NCBI RefSeq assembly: GCF_000003815.2
Contig: NC_049985.1
Coordinates: 1,391,410-1,455,409, forward strand
Source: Branchiostoma floridae
Lineage: Eukaryota; Chordata; Leptocardii; Amphioxiformes; Branchiostomatidae
Direction: 5' to 3'
DNA: 64,000 nucleotides
A program made the translations under genes and the position numbers. The notes under the pieces are model-generated. The model worked only from the letters and a program-made list of their open reading frames with translations, did no database searches and was not told the origin of the DNA. Below, piece after piece: positions 22,381 to 36,500 of the stretch. Position 1 is the first letter of the stretch. Each line of letters opens with the position of its first letter.

Positions 22381-25300
22381 ATGGTTGCCTCCCGTGCGTT
22401 TAGCGTATTTACAGCGGTGATTCTATTTCTTACAGGTGGATCAGGTGAGATTTATTTTACGTCTTTGGCGCACATGTTCACCTGTTGTTCTCTAGAGGCA
22501 GGACACAATCTGCCCCGACGATATCATGTCCAAGAATTCCATGAACTCGTCTTCGAAACTGTGTTCGAGTAGGTGCCTCGAGCACGTATCAGCCTCATTT
22601 CTCGAACTTTTGGTTCGTTTGAACAGAGAAATACGTTTACCTACCTACCTACCTACCTAGTCCCTTGACCTCCAGGTCGTTGGGGGGACAAGGTAGACAT
22701 GAAGATCGAGAGTTGCCTCCAGGTTCGTCTCTCCCAAGCCAGGGTTAACCTCTCCTGTAGGCTGAGGCCTGTCCATTCAGGGATGTTGTCTTGCCAAGCT
22801 TTTCGCTGCCGTCCACGGCGACGTTTAAGAACATCTATATGCCCACTTACATGACTTTACAAACGATGATACTTCAGAAGAGCTATTTTCTATTTAAGGT
22901 CCGACTTAAGCTTATAAGGTGAAGGTGAAAGGTTGCGTAATTCAGGTGTCACTCCACGGTAACCTTTGACACAATTTTTAGCTGTCAAGGTTGAGAAAAC
23001 CCAGCGACAGAAACTATCTATTATGTCGCCGTGTATCTTTCCTAACGTAAATAAGATGTACTGTTTTGATGGAAGGTCAGAGATTTTACAACTTTGAGAA
23101 AATGTAACGATGCCGACATTTGTTCCAGACGCCGTTTATGTCTCCACCACTCATGGCGACGTGAGAGGTTCAGAGTTCCTGACCTCCTCTGTTGTCGGAA
23201 ATGCTGTCTTTGACCGCGTCTTCACCTTCAAGGGGATTCCTTACGCCGCTCCGCCTGTGGGGGACCTCAGGTGGGTGCTAGGCTGATGAAGAAACAAATG
23301 GCTTACCAAGACGTACATGGTCGCGTTGAAGAATACTTAAGAAATAAAGTTGAAGAGATCCATTAGTCACTTATGTACACAGTTAATAGAATTTTTCATC
23401 AATCAGCGACTGCTTTTTAAAGGTAAACACACGAACCTGCAAATTTTCGATGGCTATCAGTCCACCTTGGTCACGGAGTGACCTAGTTGTCGCGAGAGTA
23501 GCGAGAACTAGGTCGAGATTTGCGTGGATCTCGACCTAGTTATAGTTCTCTCGCGAGAAATATCTTGTTCCGTGACCAAGATGGACTGATAGCCATCGGA
23601 AATTTGGAGGTACGTGTGTTTACCTCACTGATCAATGAAAAATTCTGTTAACCATTAAGAAAGAAATAAATAAATGAAGAATTGGCACAGGCGTGACATC
23701 TCGTGAGCAATTGTGATGATTTTTTTCGATGTTTCACCCAGAAGTGTGACTGCCACCATTTTGATTCTGATAATGTCTGATGACTACTATATGCAAAAAA
23801 TAATGTAGAACCCTGCTAAAAAGCGGATCCTGTGCGCATGCACTGACAGTTGCCCTGAACATTTTCTCTCTGTCCTTCGCTAGGTGGCGCCCTCCCCAGG
23901 ACCCCGCCAGCTGGTCAGGTGTCCGTGACGTCACAGAGTTCGGCTCCAGATGCCCAGAGGCTGAGTTCGCGCCGCCCGATCCACTTTACAACGAGATCAT
24001 GGCGTTACGCGGTAACTCCAGCAGCGAGGACTGCCTGTTCCTGAACGTGTACACTCCAAACGTGTCCGCCACTGCCGACCTGCCTGTGAGTTATCCTTAA
24101 GCTTGTCTTTGTTACATTAAGCCATCGTTCTCTTCCTTATTTCTTACTTACTTACTTTACTTTGGCTGAGATCCCGCCCGAACCAGGCTTGAAAGTGCTC
24201 TCCATCTCGCCCTATCCTCCATCAGGGATTTGATTTCCTTCACATCGGTAAGGTTGGTGTTATGTCTCAGGTTGTCGATGAAGGTCAGCTTTGGTCTCCG
24301 TCGGCTTCCTCCCTTTGATGGTTCCCAGAGTACAATCTTAGAGGCTATGGTGTCTGGGTGCCTGATGCAATGAGCCGCCAATTTCATTCTTCTTGACCGT
24401 ATGATGCTATACATCACTGCACTCTGAATCTATCTATCTATCTAACTTCTAACTAAAATCTATCATCTGTTTCAGGTGATGGTGTGGATCCATGGCGGGG
24501 GATGGTACTATGGGAGTGGTGAAACCTACCCGGCAGAGATCCCCACGTCACTCCATAACGTCGTCATGGTAACCATCAACTACCGGCTGGGTAACCTGGG
24601 CTTCCTGCCGACCCTGGACGACGACGCACCGGGCAACTTTGGTGTCTTGGACGCGGTGAGTTGATTTCCTGAGAAGGAAACTTCCTATTACATTTTTTCT
24701 TCGTTACCTCAAAGAAGTGAGGTATTCTTTTTGTATATTTGTGTCTTAAGTCTGTTGCAATACAGCCATGCCAAACATTCATGATCTTGAACCTGACCAG
24801 AAGAATGGACCGATCTTGAAGCCCCGCCCCGTCATATTCTATTTCGAACACCTCCGTCGAAAACAGCGCTTGTCGGACAGAACTGGCCGCCACCGTTCTT
24901 TAGCTGATAATAACGACTGACCTCTGTTTAGTTTTTTGGCCATGAAATCCTCTCAGACGGCGCCGAAAAAATGCACTGCTTTCTTTGTTGAAGGCTACAT
25001 CCACCGGGTACAGTCGTTAGAGGAGGGGCGGATATAGCTGCGGTAAGGGCGTTATAATTTCAGTCAAAGCGGCAGCAGTATGCGCTCCATATTATTACCT
25101 TGTAGGTAGGCAGGAGTGCACGGTTTCTGACATACGGTCGATGCACGTGTAAAGCAGAGTACATATGTCTGTGACAGGGTTTCTACTGCGTTTTTGCATA
25201 CATAACAGCTGCATGCATGCTCATGATAAAAACGAAATTAAGAAGAAAGCAGCTCGAGCACTCGTGGAGAGGGAGCTTGTACTACACGCCAGATAATAGG

Positions 25301-28300
25301 ACCCTTCTGCAAAGTCTGCTAGACAGTGCAGAGTCCCGTGTCGCATACATACTCTGCTCTACACGTGCATTCTGTCCACCAACAATGTAGTGCTATGCAG
25401 TGGCTCTCCCTGCCAAATTACAAAACAACTATACTCGGTGGGTGTAGTCTTCAACAAAGAATAGCATAGCATTTTTGTTGCTATTTCTGTCCCACTGGGC
25501 TGTTTTTGACGGAGGTGTTCGAAATAGAATATGGTGTTCTACCTGGTTCTATTTGTTCGATATGACGTTCGATCAGGTTCGTTCAATTGTTTCAGTCACC
25601 TGTCATTCATCACATTGACTGATGAACTGTCACAGTCACTGTCACTGTCCTGTCACAGATAAAGGCCCTCGAGTGGGTGCGAGACAACATCCGGAACTTC
25701 GGAGGAGATCCCGACAGAGTCACTATATTTGGAGAGTCAGCTGGAGGCTATACTGTCTCCCTGCTCGTCATGTCTCCCATGGCAACGGGACTGTTCCACC
25801 GGGCCATCTCGCAGAGCGGCGTGGCGGGAGTTCCAGTCACACAGAAAGGCGACATCACACAAACACAAAACCTCGCTCTCAGCTTGAACTGCAGCACGGA
25901 CTCCTACGATGACATGATGAGCTGTCTGCGAGGGTATGTTCATCGTGGCATTCTATATAAATAAACCGATATGAAAAGTCGATATGAAAAATAAGTCGAT
26001 ATGAAAAGTGTAGAAAAATACTGCTTACATCTGCAGAGTGTCCGATCCAATACAGCAATAGAACTAGTCAATCAATTCATTTGAAGATAGATGAGGAATG
26101 TTATCGATGAATGTTAGACATCCAGGTAAAGAGTAACTCAAGGAACTGGGTATGATTTTGGAAACGATCAGACCACTACCTTTCGTTGTTGACACTGAGG
26201 AGTTTTCGCAGAAACAGATTTTATGCCCTGACTATGAATTGGAAATGAAGGCAAATTCATGATAGTCCAATAGGACAAAATAAAAAGACTATGTTGATGC
26301 AAATCAACTTCTATTTCTTGAGGGCAGGAGCTAACGTCTTGTCCCGGGATGGGAGCGCAAAATCCAAAGTGCCGGAAACTTCCCTACGTAGACCCGTATT
26401 TCTATTGAGAGTGGGATGGAGGAATACCTTTTGTTCTGACAGGTTACCCAGTGATGACGTGTTCACGCTGATGCGTACGTCCGTGGTCATCGATGACAAG
26501 TTCCTCCTGCAAAGTCCCTGGGTGAGAATTATGCTTAGTTTGCTGTGCATGTTTGGCATACCTAAACTGCGTCGTATGGTACTAGATTATCATAATTGTA
26601 CAGGTTGCTAAGTGCATCACTCCCGCCATCAGCCGAATCTATGGCAATGAAGATGTTGTTTCATCCTTGTCGTTGACTGCATTGTCACGTTGCCATTGTC
26701 GACAGTGGATAGAAGTCGGTACCAATCCGCTACCGTTTAATGATGGAACCAATTGAGACGTTTCAATACGCTAAGGCAGTTCGACTTTTGGATGTGAATT
26801 AACTCAATCGTTTGTGCTATAATCTTTTTCACAATAACGTAAATGTACCCATATTTTTATACTAATCTATAATTTACATCATTCTTCCAGACTCCAGAAA
26901 GAGTAGTGACGTATCTGTCATTAATGGAGATCCAAATCAAACCAAATCAATCTATATGTCTTTTTTTACAGGACCTAAGGAACCACAAATCCATCAACAA
27001 GGTAGACTACCTCCTGGGCACCAACAACGACGAGTTCGGGTACTACATGTTCTTCGGGTACCGGGACATAGCCGCAGACGGGATGACCAGGGCTGAGTTT
27101 GAAACGTACCTGCCGAACGATCTGCAACAGATTGCCGACCAGTATCTGGTAAGAGACGTCTTGACTGCATGACTCAATAAAATATTTAACAGTCAAACGT
27201 CAAAGGAACCTTCTATGGCCAATAGATTTTATATCAAGTCTGCATGATGATAATTCGTCTCTACTTTTTTTTTCCTATTTTGCTTTTGGACAGACGAGGA
27301 CAATGTGGCACTGCACTCAAGTTTTGTAACTTATATTAACAGTGTCACATACACGGTACAGACAGAAGGTACCCAATTTTACACCTGGGTGAAGTGAGGA
27401 AGGTCGTGTAAAGTGCCTTTCCCAAGGGCACAACGTCGGGGCGGGGCACGGCGGGGATCGAACTCAGAACCTCTAGGTTTCGAGCCGAACGCTCTACCAG
27501 TTACGCCACGCCCGACGCCACTTTATAGCATGGCATATAAGGATAATATGAAACCTGAATCTGAAACTGTAAATAATGAACGGCGCATTGTGTATCAGTG
27601 ACCACCGCTACATAAGGACCACCTGGCCACCGTATGAATATGGCTTACATAATTTCTCTATTACGAACAATCCTGACCTGTGGCCACCTATCTACTGTGA
27701 CCAAGGTTGCTTTGGACAGAGCTGACAGTATTCTGAAACTCTGTCGCCTATGTTACTTACTACATAGGGCGGCAGTGTTGACATGATCCTCCAGCCTGCG
27801 ATGGACCAGTACCTGGACCCCGACATGGCGGACGATCCGATCTACCTGCGTGACCAGTACCTCCTACTACTTATGGACGCCTGGTTCGCTTCACCGACAG
27901 TCATGATGGCACAGGCCCAGTCAGGCATGCCGGCAGTGGCGTGGCAGGGTAGGGAGTCTCAAGTTCTTGTACTAAAAAAAAAGCTACGCTGTCACTTGAT
28001 AAAAAGAAGAAAATATCTTGTCACAGCGCTCAAATCACAGATCATTTGGAATCGTATTTTATCTTGCGTCAACGATAACAGACTGCTATTCATCGGCCAT
28101 GTCAAGTTTCGATTGTGATGACTGCGAAATGGCACGTGTTTTATAAAATGACGAATCCATTCGCTGTCGCGTACATTTTACAGTATAAAGTTGTCTACAA
28201 ACCTATCTGTTGTTGCAGTGGAAAACTTCACCATTTTACGTTCTGGAAATTATTAATTATCTGGAAAGTTGACTTGTATCTCTACGCAGGCTCCAGCCAA

Positions 28301-29450
28301 GTGTACCAGTACGAGCTGCAGCACAGAGCGTCGGTCTTCTCCTTTCGTCCGCCGTATGTAGGAGCTGACCACGTCGATGATCTGTTTTTCGTGTTCGGCA
28401 TCCCGCTCCTGCGTGACGACACCGGCGCCTCCTGGAAGTACAGCTTCACCCAGGCGGAGAGGGACCTGAGTCTGGACATGATGGCGTACTGGGTCAACTT
28501 CGCAACTAACGGGTGCGTGGATCTACCCTTGTCTCCGTGTACCGGGGTTTTGTTTTCTGTGTGTCCGCACTTATTTGATTAGAGTGACAAAATGTGAAGG
28601 GTGGAGCTGATTTAACCAGGAACTGGCAGGATGTGACACTGTGTGTGCGTGTGATTTCCCGCTGGCTGTCAGGATGCGGTAGCACTATTCATTTACAGAC
28701 ATTCAAGGTCATGGGGTCAATGGAAGAGCCTACTTATTCACGGGGTGGTATTGGTTTTGGTCCGTCCGTCAGTGTTTTCGCATTTATAGATTTTCCACGT
28801 ACTAGTCACATTCATAGTGAGAGGTAGTGATCAAAAGACACATGTAATATCAATGAAAACCATGTTTGATTTATAGGCGAACTGCATTTTTCCAAGACAC
28901 ACCAGAAACTCGAGAATATTTCAGGGGGGTATGAGATCTTCGAATTCTTGTTTATGTTGTTGTGAGAGAGACCATTCAATTAAAGCGAAATGTACGGGTT
29001 TACAGTAGATTTAACTGTTAGTGAACTGTAAGTAATCCAGCACCAACATTTGATGACAGCTATGTGCTCTTTGATAACGATTGAACAGAACTACAACTGA
29101 TATGACACTCGAGTCTTTTTAAAGCAAAGATGTGATAATCCCCCATCTCTATCCATTTGTCTTCTTTTTTCTCTCCCTCTCTTTACAGAGATCCCAATGA
29201 CTCGACAGGAGCAGCGCGCATGCGTGACATGGTCCACTGGCCACGTTACACCCCTTCATCTCAGTCATACCTGAAGCTGCACGTGACGTCATCTGCTGAC
29301 GTCAGGCTGCGGGAGTCCCGGATGAAATTTTGGAACGAGGAGGTGCCAAGGCTGATGGGAAAGCACGTTTTTAGCGGCGGGACTCGCGAGACTTCATGTA
29401 GCCTTTCTGTTCTGGTGTTCACATTTGTTGTGTTCTATCTGTTGGCCTGA
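22381..29450 (+). CDS. Gene E: GPI-anchored cholinesterase-like carboxylesterase, complete
   Basis: Ten exons: 22381-22444, 23129-23270, 23884-24085, 24476-24655, 25659-25933, 26443-26521, 26972-27148, 27768-27948, 28290-28512 and 29189-29450, giving 594 aa. The start gives signal peptide MVASRAFSVFTAVILFLTGG. An in-frame upstream ATG exists within the preceding 48 bases, but the chosen one gives the conserved peptide. The catalytic motifs are HGGG (exon 4), GESAGG (exon 5), NNDEFG (exon 7) and ADHVDD (exon 9). The Cys pairs are RCPE/SEDCLF and LNCS/MSCLRG. The C-terminal tail SVLVFTFVVFYLLA follows a Gly/Ser/Thr linker, a GPI signal. Its introns hold two non-LTR retrotransposon ends, a palindromic MITE, a 700-bp TIR element and a SINE, but the coding sequence is undamaged. 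Confidence 0.9.
22637..22823 (-). mobile_element. Non-LTR retrotransposon 3' end, fragment in intron 1 of gene E
   Basis: Minus-strand translation gives RRRGRQRKAWQDNIPEWTGL then SLQERLTLAWERRTWRQL before a stop. This is the usual C-terminal segment after the reverse transcriptase of LINE-type elements. It is followed on that strand by a (TAGG)n tail at 22637-22655. It is a 5'-truncated, non-functional fragment. Confidence 0.7.
23381..23655. mobile_element. Palindromic MITE in intron 2 of gene E
   Basis: Nearly the whole element is an inverted repeat. AGAATTTTTCATCAATCAG, GGTAAACACACG and ATGGCTATCAGTCCACCTTG on the left are matched by complements on the right. The centre carries ACTAGGTCGAGAT words. 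A related partial copy is in intron 4 of gene F (32785-32895). Confidence 0.75.
24143..24417 (-). mobile_element. Non-LTR retrotransposon 3' end, fragment in intron 3 of gene E
   Basis: Minus-strand translation includes RRMKLAAHCIRHPD, GGSRRRPKLTFIDNL and EDRARWRALSSLV, the C-terminal region following the reverse transcriptase of LINE elements. It ends in a stop and a (AAGT)n microsatellite tail at 24143-24157. It is heavily 5'-truncated. Confidence 0.72.
24833..25533. mobile_element. Non-autonomous DNA transposon with 35-bp TIRs in intron 4 of gene E
   Basis: CATATTCTATTTCGAACACC and TCCGTCGAAAACAGC at the left end are the inverse of GCTGTTTTTGACGGAGGTGT and TCGAAATAGAATATG at the right. 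The 700-bp interior has no transposase ORF. I could not define a clear target-site duplication. Confidence 0.7.
27356..27521 (-). mobile_element. tRNA-derived SINE, copy 2
   Basis: Minus strand: TGGCGTAACTGGTAGAGCGT (A box), GAGTTCGATCC (B box), then the AAAGGCACTTTACACGACCT core. It lies in intron 7 of gene E. Confidence 0.75.
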
Positions 29451-29741
29451 GGTCCTGCTCACAATTGTCCTAGGGCAGGTTAATGGCAGGAACATTGTTA
29501 ATCTGCAAGCAGCGACACCTATAGGCTGTAGCGCAATGTGAATCAGTCCGAATTGCCTTGAGGAAGGTGTCAAACAGTCACCAAATCGTCGGTGAAAATG
29601 AAAACAATTGCCGTTTTGTAAATAGTCTCTTTATCCCGTGATTTACCAACCACTGTTCACGGTCCTCTGGCGAAACGTTGTATCAACAGTAACGTTACAT
29701 GTGCTACCTTTGAGGATTTGTGAATCATTTCGATAGATTTC

Positions 29742-29747
29742 AATAAA
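29742..29747 (+). terminator. Polyadenylation signal AATAAA of gene E
   Basis: TTTCAATAAAAGC lies about 290 bp after the stop codon. The same context (ATTTCAATAAAA) follows gene G at 44363. Confidence 0.6.
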
Positions 29748-30545
29748 AGCTTTTTCTATGTTCACAATGGCGTTTTAGTGTTAAACCCCTTATTACATAG
29801 CGCACATTGCGAATAGGGACAGCACCCTTATCCTAGAGGCTGTTTCTTCCGGTTACATCATAAACTCTGACTTTGTCGTAGGGTCCGTTATATCTATAGG
29901 TATGAATAAGTCAACATATTGGGTCTAGAGTTATGTAGAAAGGATGGGTCGACCACACCAGATCTCTGTCTCCACATTCCACACCTCGTGGCCACACGTA
30001 CAGCTCACTTATCAGGAAACCCCAGACATTCGCTAATAAATATATAAATAAATAAACCCAGACGCACCTGATACTCTCCCCATGTCCTTCTCCTGACCCT
30101 TTGCCGGCCCTACCATTAGTCCTCTCCTGTGGGGAGTTGGGGGTTGTCCCACTTCAACATAACACATCACTAATGACACGCCCTTGTACATGTAACCTAA
30201 CACTGCATTCTATGGTACTACGGTAAATGGGCACCGTCATTTAACGATTCTACATTCAGTTTGATTTTTGAACCTTTGTTTATTCATCATATACCTTGTT
30301 TTTTTTCATCATTATTTTGATAAGGAAGAAGCTGCTGTAGCCCCACCGGACGAATTTACAATTTAGTCTTTCGGAAGGGACGTAAAACGGGGGTCTGGTG
30401 TTCGCCTCAGCCTCATTACGCAAAAATTGGTACCTACTGGCTGCAAATAACACACCAGATGTATTATCATTATTTATCAAACATCTGCTTGGAGATTGAA
30501 CACACTGTGTACATGACACAACGTGAAGGAACGTGGAGGTCAGGT
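29748..30545. other. Intergenic region between genes E and F
   Basis: Sequence about 29880-30110 is homologous, in inverse orientation, to 1575-1790 upstream of gene A. A T-rich block with CGGAAGGGACGTAAAACGGG near 30370 looks like dispersed repeat. No coding exon is seen. Confidence 0.45.
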
Positions 30546-30558
30546 GGGACAAAGGTCG
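30546..30558 (+). promoter_or_regulatory. DR1/HNF4-like element upstream of gene F
   Basis: GGGACAAAGGTCG lies 37 bp before the ATG at 30596, identical to the gene A element. Confidence 0.4.
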
Positions 30559-30595
30559 TGTTGTTTTTGCGATGCCAACGACCATTCTAGTCGAG

Positions 30596-33500
30596 ATGGC
30601 CGGCGCTCGGGGTCCCCGTGTGTTTGTCGTCTGTACAGCGGTGATCCTGGTTCTTACAGGTAGATCAGGTGAGGGTGGGTTTTACGTTAATCTCCAAGCA
30701 GATCCTACGGTAGCATGAGATAGTATCAAAAGCTGCAGAGGAGTGAAGTCGGCCCAGGAGTGTGTTTGGCTATCAGTGGCTGATGACTCCCTTTGGCCAG
30801 CTGTATTCTTTAGCCAGCTTTGATACTAACTTATAAATCTGCCTGGAGATTAGGTTTACTTCTTCAACACACAAATTCACCTTCAGCTGGCAAGGCTAGC
30901 AAAACGATGCTTCAGAAACTTTTGTTTAATTTTCCTAATCGTCTATCTGTGCAGTGAAGAAAAGGGAAGAACTCGAATCGTCACTTCTGACATTTAGAGG
31001 GAAGTATAATTTCATGACGAATGATTCCAGATTTTAGCGTCTTATTTAACGAGAACTTGTAATGATATTGACCGATTTGAATTCCAGACGCCGCTGTCGT
31101 CTCCACCACTCATGGCGACGTGAGAGGTTCAGAGTTCCTGACCTCCTCTGTTGTTGGAAATGCCGTCTTTGACCGCGTCTTCACCTTCAAGGGGATTCCT
31201 TACGCCGCTCCGCCTGTGGGGCACCTCAGGTGGGTGTTTGGTGAAGGAAGTAAAGAACAAATGGGTTGTTGAATACTTACAATAGGTGGGCTGACTACTC
31301 TCTTTTGGCAGCCAGGGGCTGAATTGCGAGGAGCTTACAATAGGTGGGGCTATATCGCAAGTGATTTGCGAGTTGCCATTTGGCGCCACTCAGGTGACCT
31401 CAACACGACAGTAATTTCTATCACAAAGTCACGTTGATGAATAAAAAAATCAACAAATGAATGATACATAGTCCACAGGTGTGACAAGTGTGGGCAAATG
31501 GCTAGCAGTGTGCGAAACAAATGTCCAACCCCTTTTTAAAGAAAATCGTAAAATACACATTCTGTCCTGCATCATCCTTATATAAGATTCCATCTGAATT
31601 TCCAAAGAAACGGGCAACTGTAAAACAGCCTGGAACCCTGCCAAAAGTGGACCCTGTGCGCCTACGCAGAATAATGACCTTTGCCAAGAGCATCTCCTCT
31701 GTTCTCCGCTAGGTGGCGCCATCCCCAGGACCCCGCCAGCTGGACAGGTGTCCGTGACGTCACAGAGTTTGGGTCCAGATGTCCCGGTTTTGAGTTCCCG
31801 CGGCCTGATCCGATCTACGCCGAGGTTCTTACATCCAGCAGTCTCGCCAGTAGCGAGGACTGCCTGTTCCTGAACGTGTACACTCCAAACGTGTCCACCA
31901 CTGCCAACCTGCCTGTGAGATATGTTACTAGTAAATAAAAGGCTACATGATGAGCATGGAGACATTATATTACTGTACAGATGTGCATAAAAGCCCTTTC
32001 ACAGAGATCAGAACGCATGTGCGCCGACAAGAATTCTGGGTAATATGTTAAAGGTAAAGGTACCGGAAAAAGAAAACAAAAACCGTCTGGTCGTGGTTAT
32101 ACAAATCGAAACACTGGTCGAGGCATGGACTTATAAAACATTCCACTCAAAGGAATTTGCCACTGATTCGCTGGGTCTTCTTCAACTGTCTGACCCAATC
32201 ACTGTGAACACGTGTCACTCTGTACATGTGACCTCAGCAATGGGTCTAAAATTTCGTTAGAAGCTGATATCACCCCCCGTCTCGGTTGAGAGAAGGTTGT
32301 TATGCCCTGATGTAGATGACCTGCTTTTTCCTCTCAATGTAGTCCAGCAAAACTGTGACCCGGGGACTACATTTAACTCAGATTGATCTCTTTAAATTGT
32401 ATCTTTCCAACATGCATGCTTCATATAGACCACCTTCTGTTTCAGGTGATGGTATGGATCCATGGCGGGGGTTGGGTACGTGGTAGTGCCGACACCTACC
32501 CGGCAGAAATCCCCACGTCACTCCATAACGTCGTCATGGTAACTATCAACTACCGGCTGGGTAACCTGGGCTTCCTGCCGACCCTGGACGACGACGCACC
32601 GGGCAACTTTGGTCTCTTGGATATGGTTTGTTTATTTACTGCCAATAAAAGTTTCCCTTTATCACTTCATCCCAGGGGAATGGTTGTCCGTCTTTATGTA
32701 TCTTTACACCGCTGTCTTTTGATATTGCCTCAATCGTGAATTTGTTCAGAAGATTTAAATTTTCTTCAAGGGATGACTGTTTTTAAACGTAAGGTACATA
32801 CCTCCAAATTTTTGACGGCTGACAGTCCATCTTGTTCACGGAGAGTGGCCTAGTCTCGATCTCGTGAGAGAGCACGAGACTAGGTCCGGCTTGCGTAGAT
32901 CAGTGTAACTGTATTCATGCGTGACTGATGAACCTCTTCAACGTTGTCCAGAAGAGTTTTCTCAGTACCCTGTGACTTTTCACATTGCCCTAACATGACC
33001 CCTACACTGCATTGTCACAGATAAAGTCTCTCCAATGGGTTCAATCCAACATCCGGAACTTCGGAGGAGATCCCGACAGAGTTACCATATTTGGGGAGTC
33101 AGCTGGAGGCATAGCCGTCTCCCTGCTCGTCATGTCTCCCATGGCAACGGGACTGTTCCACCGGGCCATCTCTCAGAGCGGCGTGGCGGGAGTTCCAGTC
33201 GCACAGAAAGGCGACATCACACAAACACAAAACCTCGCTCTTAGCTTGAACTGCAGCACGGACTCCTACGATGATATGATGAGCTGTCTGCGAGGGTATG
33301 TTGTCTGTGGTATTCCTTCTTCAATCAGGTACAGGCCGATTTAGATAGGGGTTGAAGAAAGACAGATGTAGCTACAGCAAGGAGGCTGAATAACCTCCTT
33401 GGCTGCAGAATGTCCTTACCACTGCAGTGACAGAACACAATAACAAGTCGATATGCGTTCTTGACTTATAAGTCAAAGTTTCAGATTAAGGCTTAGGTTA

Positions 33501-36500
33501 TGACATATAATTTTTTTTGAATTTCGAAGCCAACAGTACATAATACCGAATACCGACAGTACATTACGTAGCTAGTTTGACAGATGTTGCCATTTTGATA
33601 TTAGTTGTTCATTGAATTTGAAGATGATGAGTATCGTTTGTTTCTGGCAGGTTACGGAGTGGTGACGTCATGAAGATTGCGCTTCCGTGCATAGTCATCG
33701 ATGGCAGGTTCCTTTTACAAAGTCCTTGGGTAAGAATGATGTTTGATTTTTTTAATTCAACTTAGGACAGACTAGGACGATGTGTCCCTGCTTTCAAGTT
33801 CCTAACTTATTTTAACAGTGCCACTTACAAAGTGCAGTCATAAGGTAAATGTAATATTTTACCCATTCCCAATTACTCAAGCAACTGGATAAAATTTTGG
33901 AAACGGTCAGGCGCATCAGACAGCATCCACTGTCTTTCGTCAGTGACACTGAAAAGATCTGTTACTCTTACAATGAATTGATACTCAATGTCTTTTATTC
34001 CATTACAATTAACGTTATGGACATTCTTGAACTAGTCGAACTTTGATATCCAACATAAAAAATTGGACTCACCGAAATTTTCGACTGAACAGCTCCAGTC
34101 TTTAAGGATGAACAATCCACTGATGCCGTGACGTCACGTTATGCAGATAGAACACGTGACTCGGTGAGCAGTGGATCATAAGTTACAGTACGTCTATGGC
34201 GTCCACCGTTCAGGGATGGTTGTAAAGCCCTGATGTAGATGAAAATGTGCCTGAGTCTTTGATTTCTGTTGGATATTACAATTCCACTAGTTCAGGAATA
34301 TCTTCTACCAACATCGATGCACTTTCAAGTTATAACGTTATGGACACTTTCGTACTAATCTAAATTGTTGTTATATATCACAGGATCTGATGAACCACAA
34401 GTTCATCAACAGGGTGGACTACTTGCTGGGGAACAACAACGACGAGTTCGGGTTCTGGTTCTGGGTCACGTGGACGTCAGGGGCCCCGTACATTGACGCA
34501 GACGGGATGACCTGGGCAGAGTTCGAAAGGTACCTGTCGTACGATCTGCAGGAGATCACCGGATGGTACGAGGTAAGAGGCTCTTGCACTGCCTGGGTCT
34601 AGCATAATTTAGTAATAGTAACGTCTGCAGAATACAGACTAGTTCGTTGGACAGCTTCTGACACTGTGGAAACAAACGAAGCTCTTCAGAGTCCCCGTGA
34701 GTCCCTAACTCACGGTACACATCTACCCAGAAGGGACTCTCATTCGTCCCTTAGCCTGATTAATCAGCCGTAGGGGCAGCACAACATGTTATGCTGTATC
34801 AATAAGCATTTTGGTCCCCTGGCGGCGCCCATCTCCTCTCCGGGGCATGGTGAATAATGTAAATCACCATATGGCTGATACGACACGAAGGTTCGCCAGG
34901 CCTCCGTCCGAGTGATTTGTAGTGAATCAGAAAGAATGGTTTGCTCCATCGTACACCGCACCATCGCACGTGTGGGGGTTCTTTAACGTGAATGGGGTGT
35001 GTCTCTCTCCATACACGGGACCTCCATTTAACTTCCTATCCGAGGGACGGCCCTAGCCGAAGCTAGGTACTCATTTTAACTTGAGTAAAGTGAGGAAAGT
35101 CGTGTAAAGTGCCTTTCCCAAGGGCACAAGATCTGTAACACGGCAGCCGGATTCGAACCCACAACCTCTCGGTGCAGATCCGAACATGCTGCCACTGCGC
35201 CACGCGGTCCCACAGAAGGGACTAGGGGAGCTAAACAGAGCCAGGAGTAGATAGGAGCAGAGACAATCTACTAAAATGGGGACGGTTGAACTCAGCCGAG
35301 TGTCGTTGTGGCCACCTAACCCAAACCATGGGACACATTACACAGGACTGTGTATTAGGCCCCAACATCTCCAACCGGGACCTGCTAGAGGCGAACGAGA
35401 AGGCCGTGGTCTGGCTGCAGTACTGGCACGGAACGATATGATGACGATGACAGGATCACTCGTTTGAAACTCCTTCTCCTCCCTTATCCCACAGGGCGGC
35501 AATATCGACGCGATCCTCCAGCCTGCGATAGACCAGTACCTGGACCCCGACATGGCGGACGATCCGATCTACCTGCGTGACCAGTACCTCAGGCTCCTGA
35601 CGGATGTCTACTATACCGCACCGACATTCATGATGGCGCAGGCACAATCAGTCATGCCGGCAGTGGCGTGGGAGGGTAGGAGAGTCTCATGTTCTTGTGG
35701 TAAAACAGAAGCTAGTAAAAGGAAGAATTGTATGACTTCATATCATTCTCATATTCGAATTAGTGGGTATATTACGAATGCTGAGAAAGCATACTTGATA
35801 AAATATCACAGTGTTTCAGTGACAGACCCTTCTAAATTTGTTGTTCTGTCTTGACAGCAACGACAATGGGCTGTCATTCTTCGGTCATGTCAAATTACGA
35901 CATACATACGACTGGCAAATGGCACGTGTTGAAATCATTGTGCAAGCTCAACCTATGATTGCATACAGTCTGTAGACAGATCATCTGTGCTCTTTGTCGC
36001 TTCCCATGCAAAGAAAAATCTAACATCAATTGTTAGTTGCATTAGAAAAGTTTCGAGTACTTTCGGTAAATCCTGATGCTGAATTGTTTCTCTCCGCAGC
36101 CTCCAGTCGAGTGTATCAGTACGAGCTGCAGCACAGCGCGTCGGTCTTCTCCTTCCGTCCGCCGTATGTAGGAGCTGACCACCTTGAAGACTTATTCTTC
36201 ATGTGGGGCATCCCCCTACTGCGTGACGACAAGGGTTCGTATTGGAAGTACAGCTTCACCCAGGAGGAGAGGGACCTGAGTCTGGACATGATGGCGTACT
36301 GGGTCAACTTCGCCACCAACGGGTGCGTGGATATTTTGAAATCCAAAATCATATCCATTTGCTTGAGTAACTGCTTCTTGGAGTAAAGATGTGTTCACTT
36401 TCTCTTTGTTTCTGTCTTTCCTCTTTTTGTTTACAGAGACCCCAATGACTCGTCAGGAGCAGTGCGCATGCGTGACATGGTCCACTGGCCACGTTACACT

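Noticed and set aside
31450-31965. Minus-strand ORF of 171 codons
   Set aside because: Antisense of gene F exon 3 and its intron. The coding strand is clearly plus.
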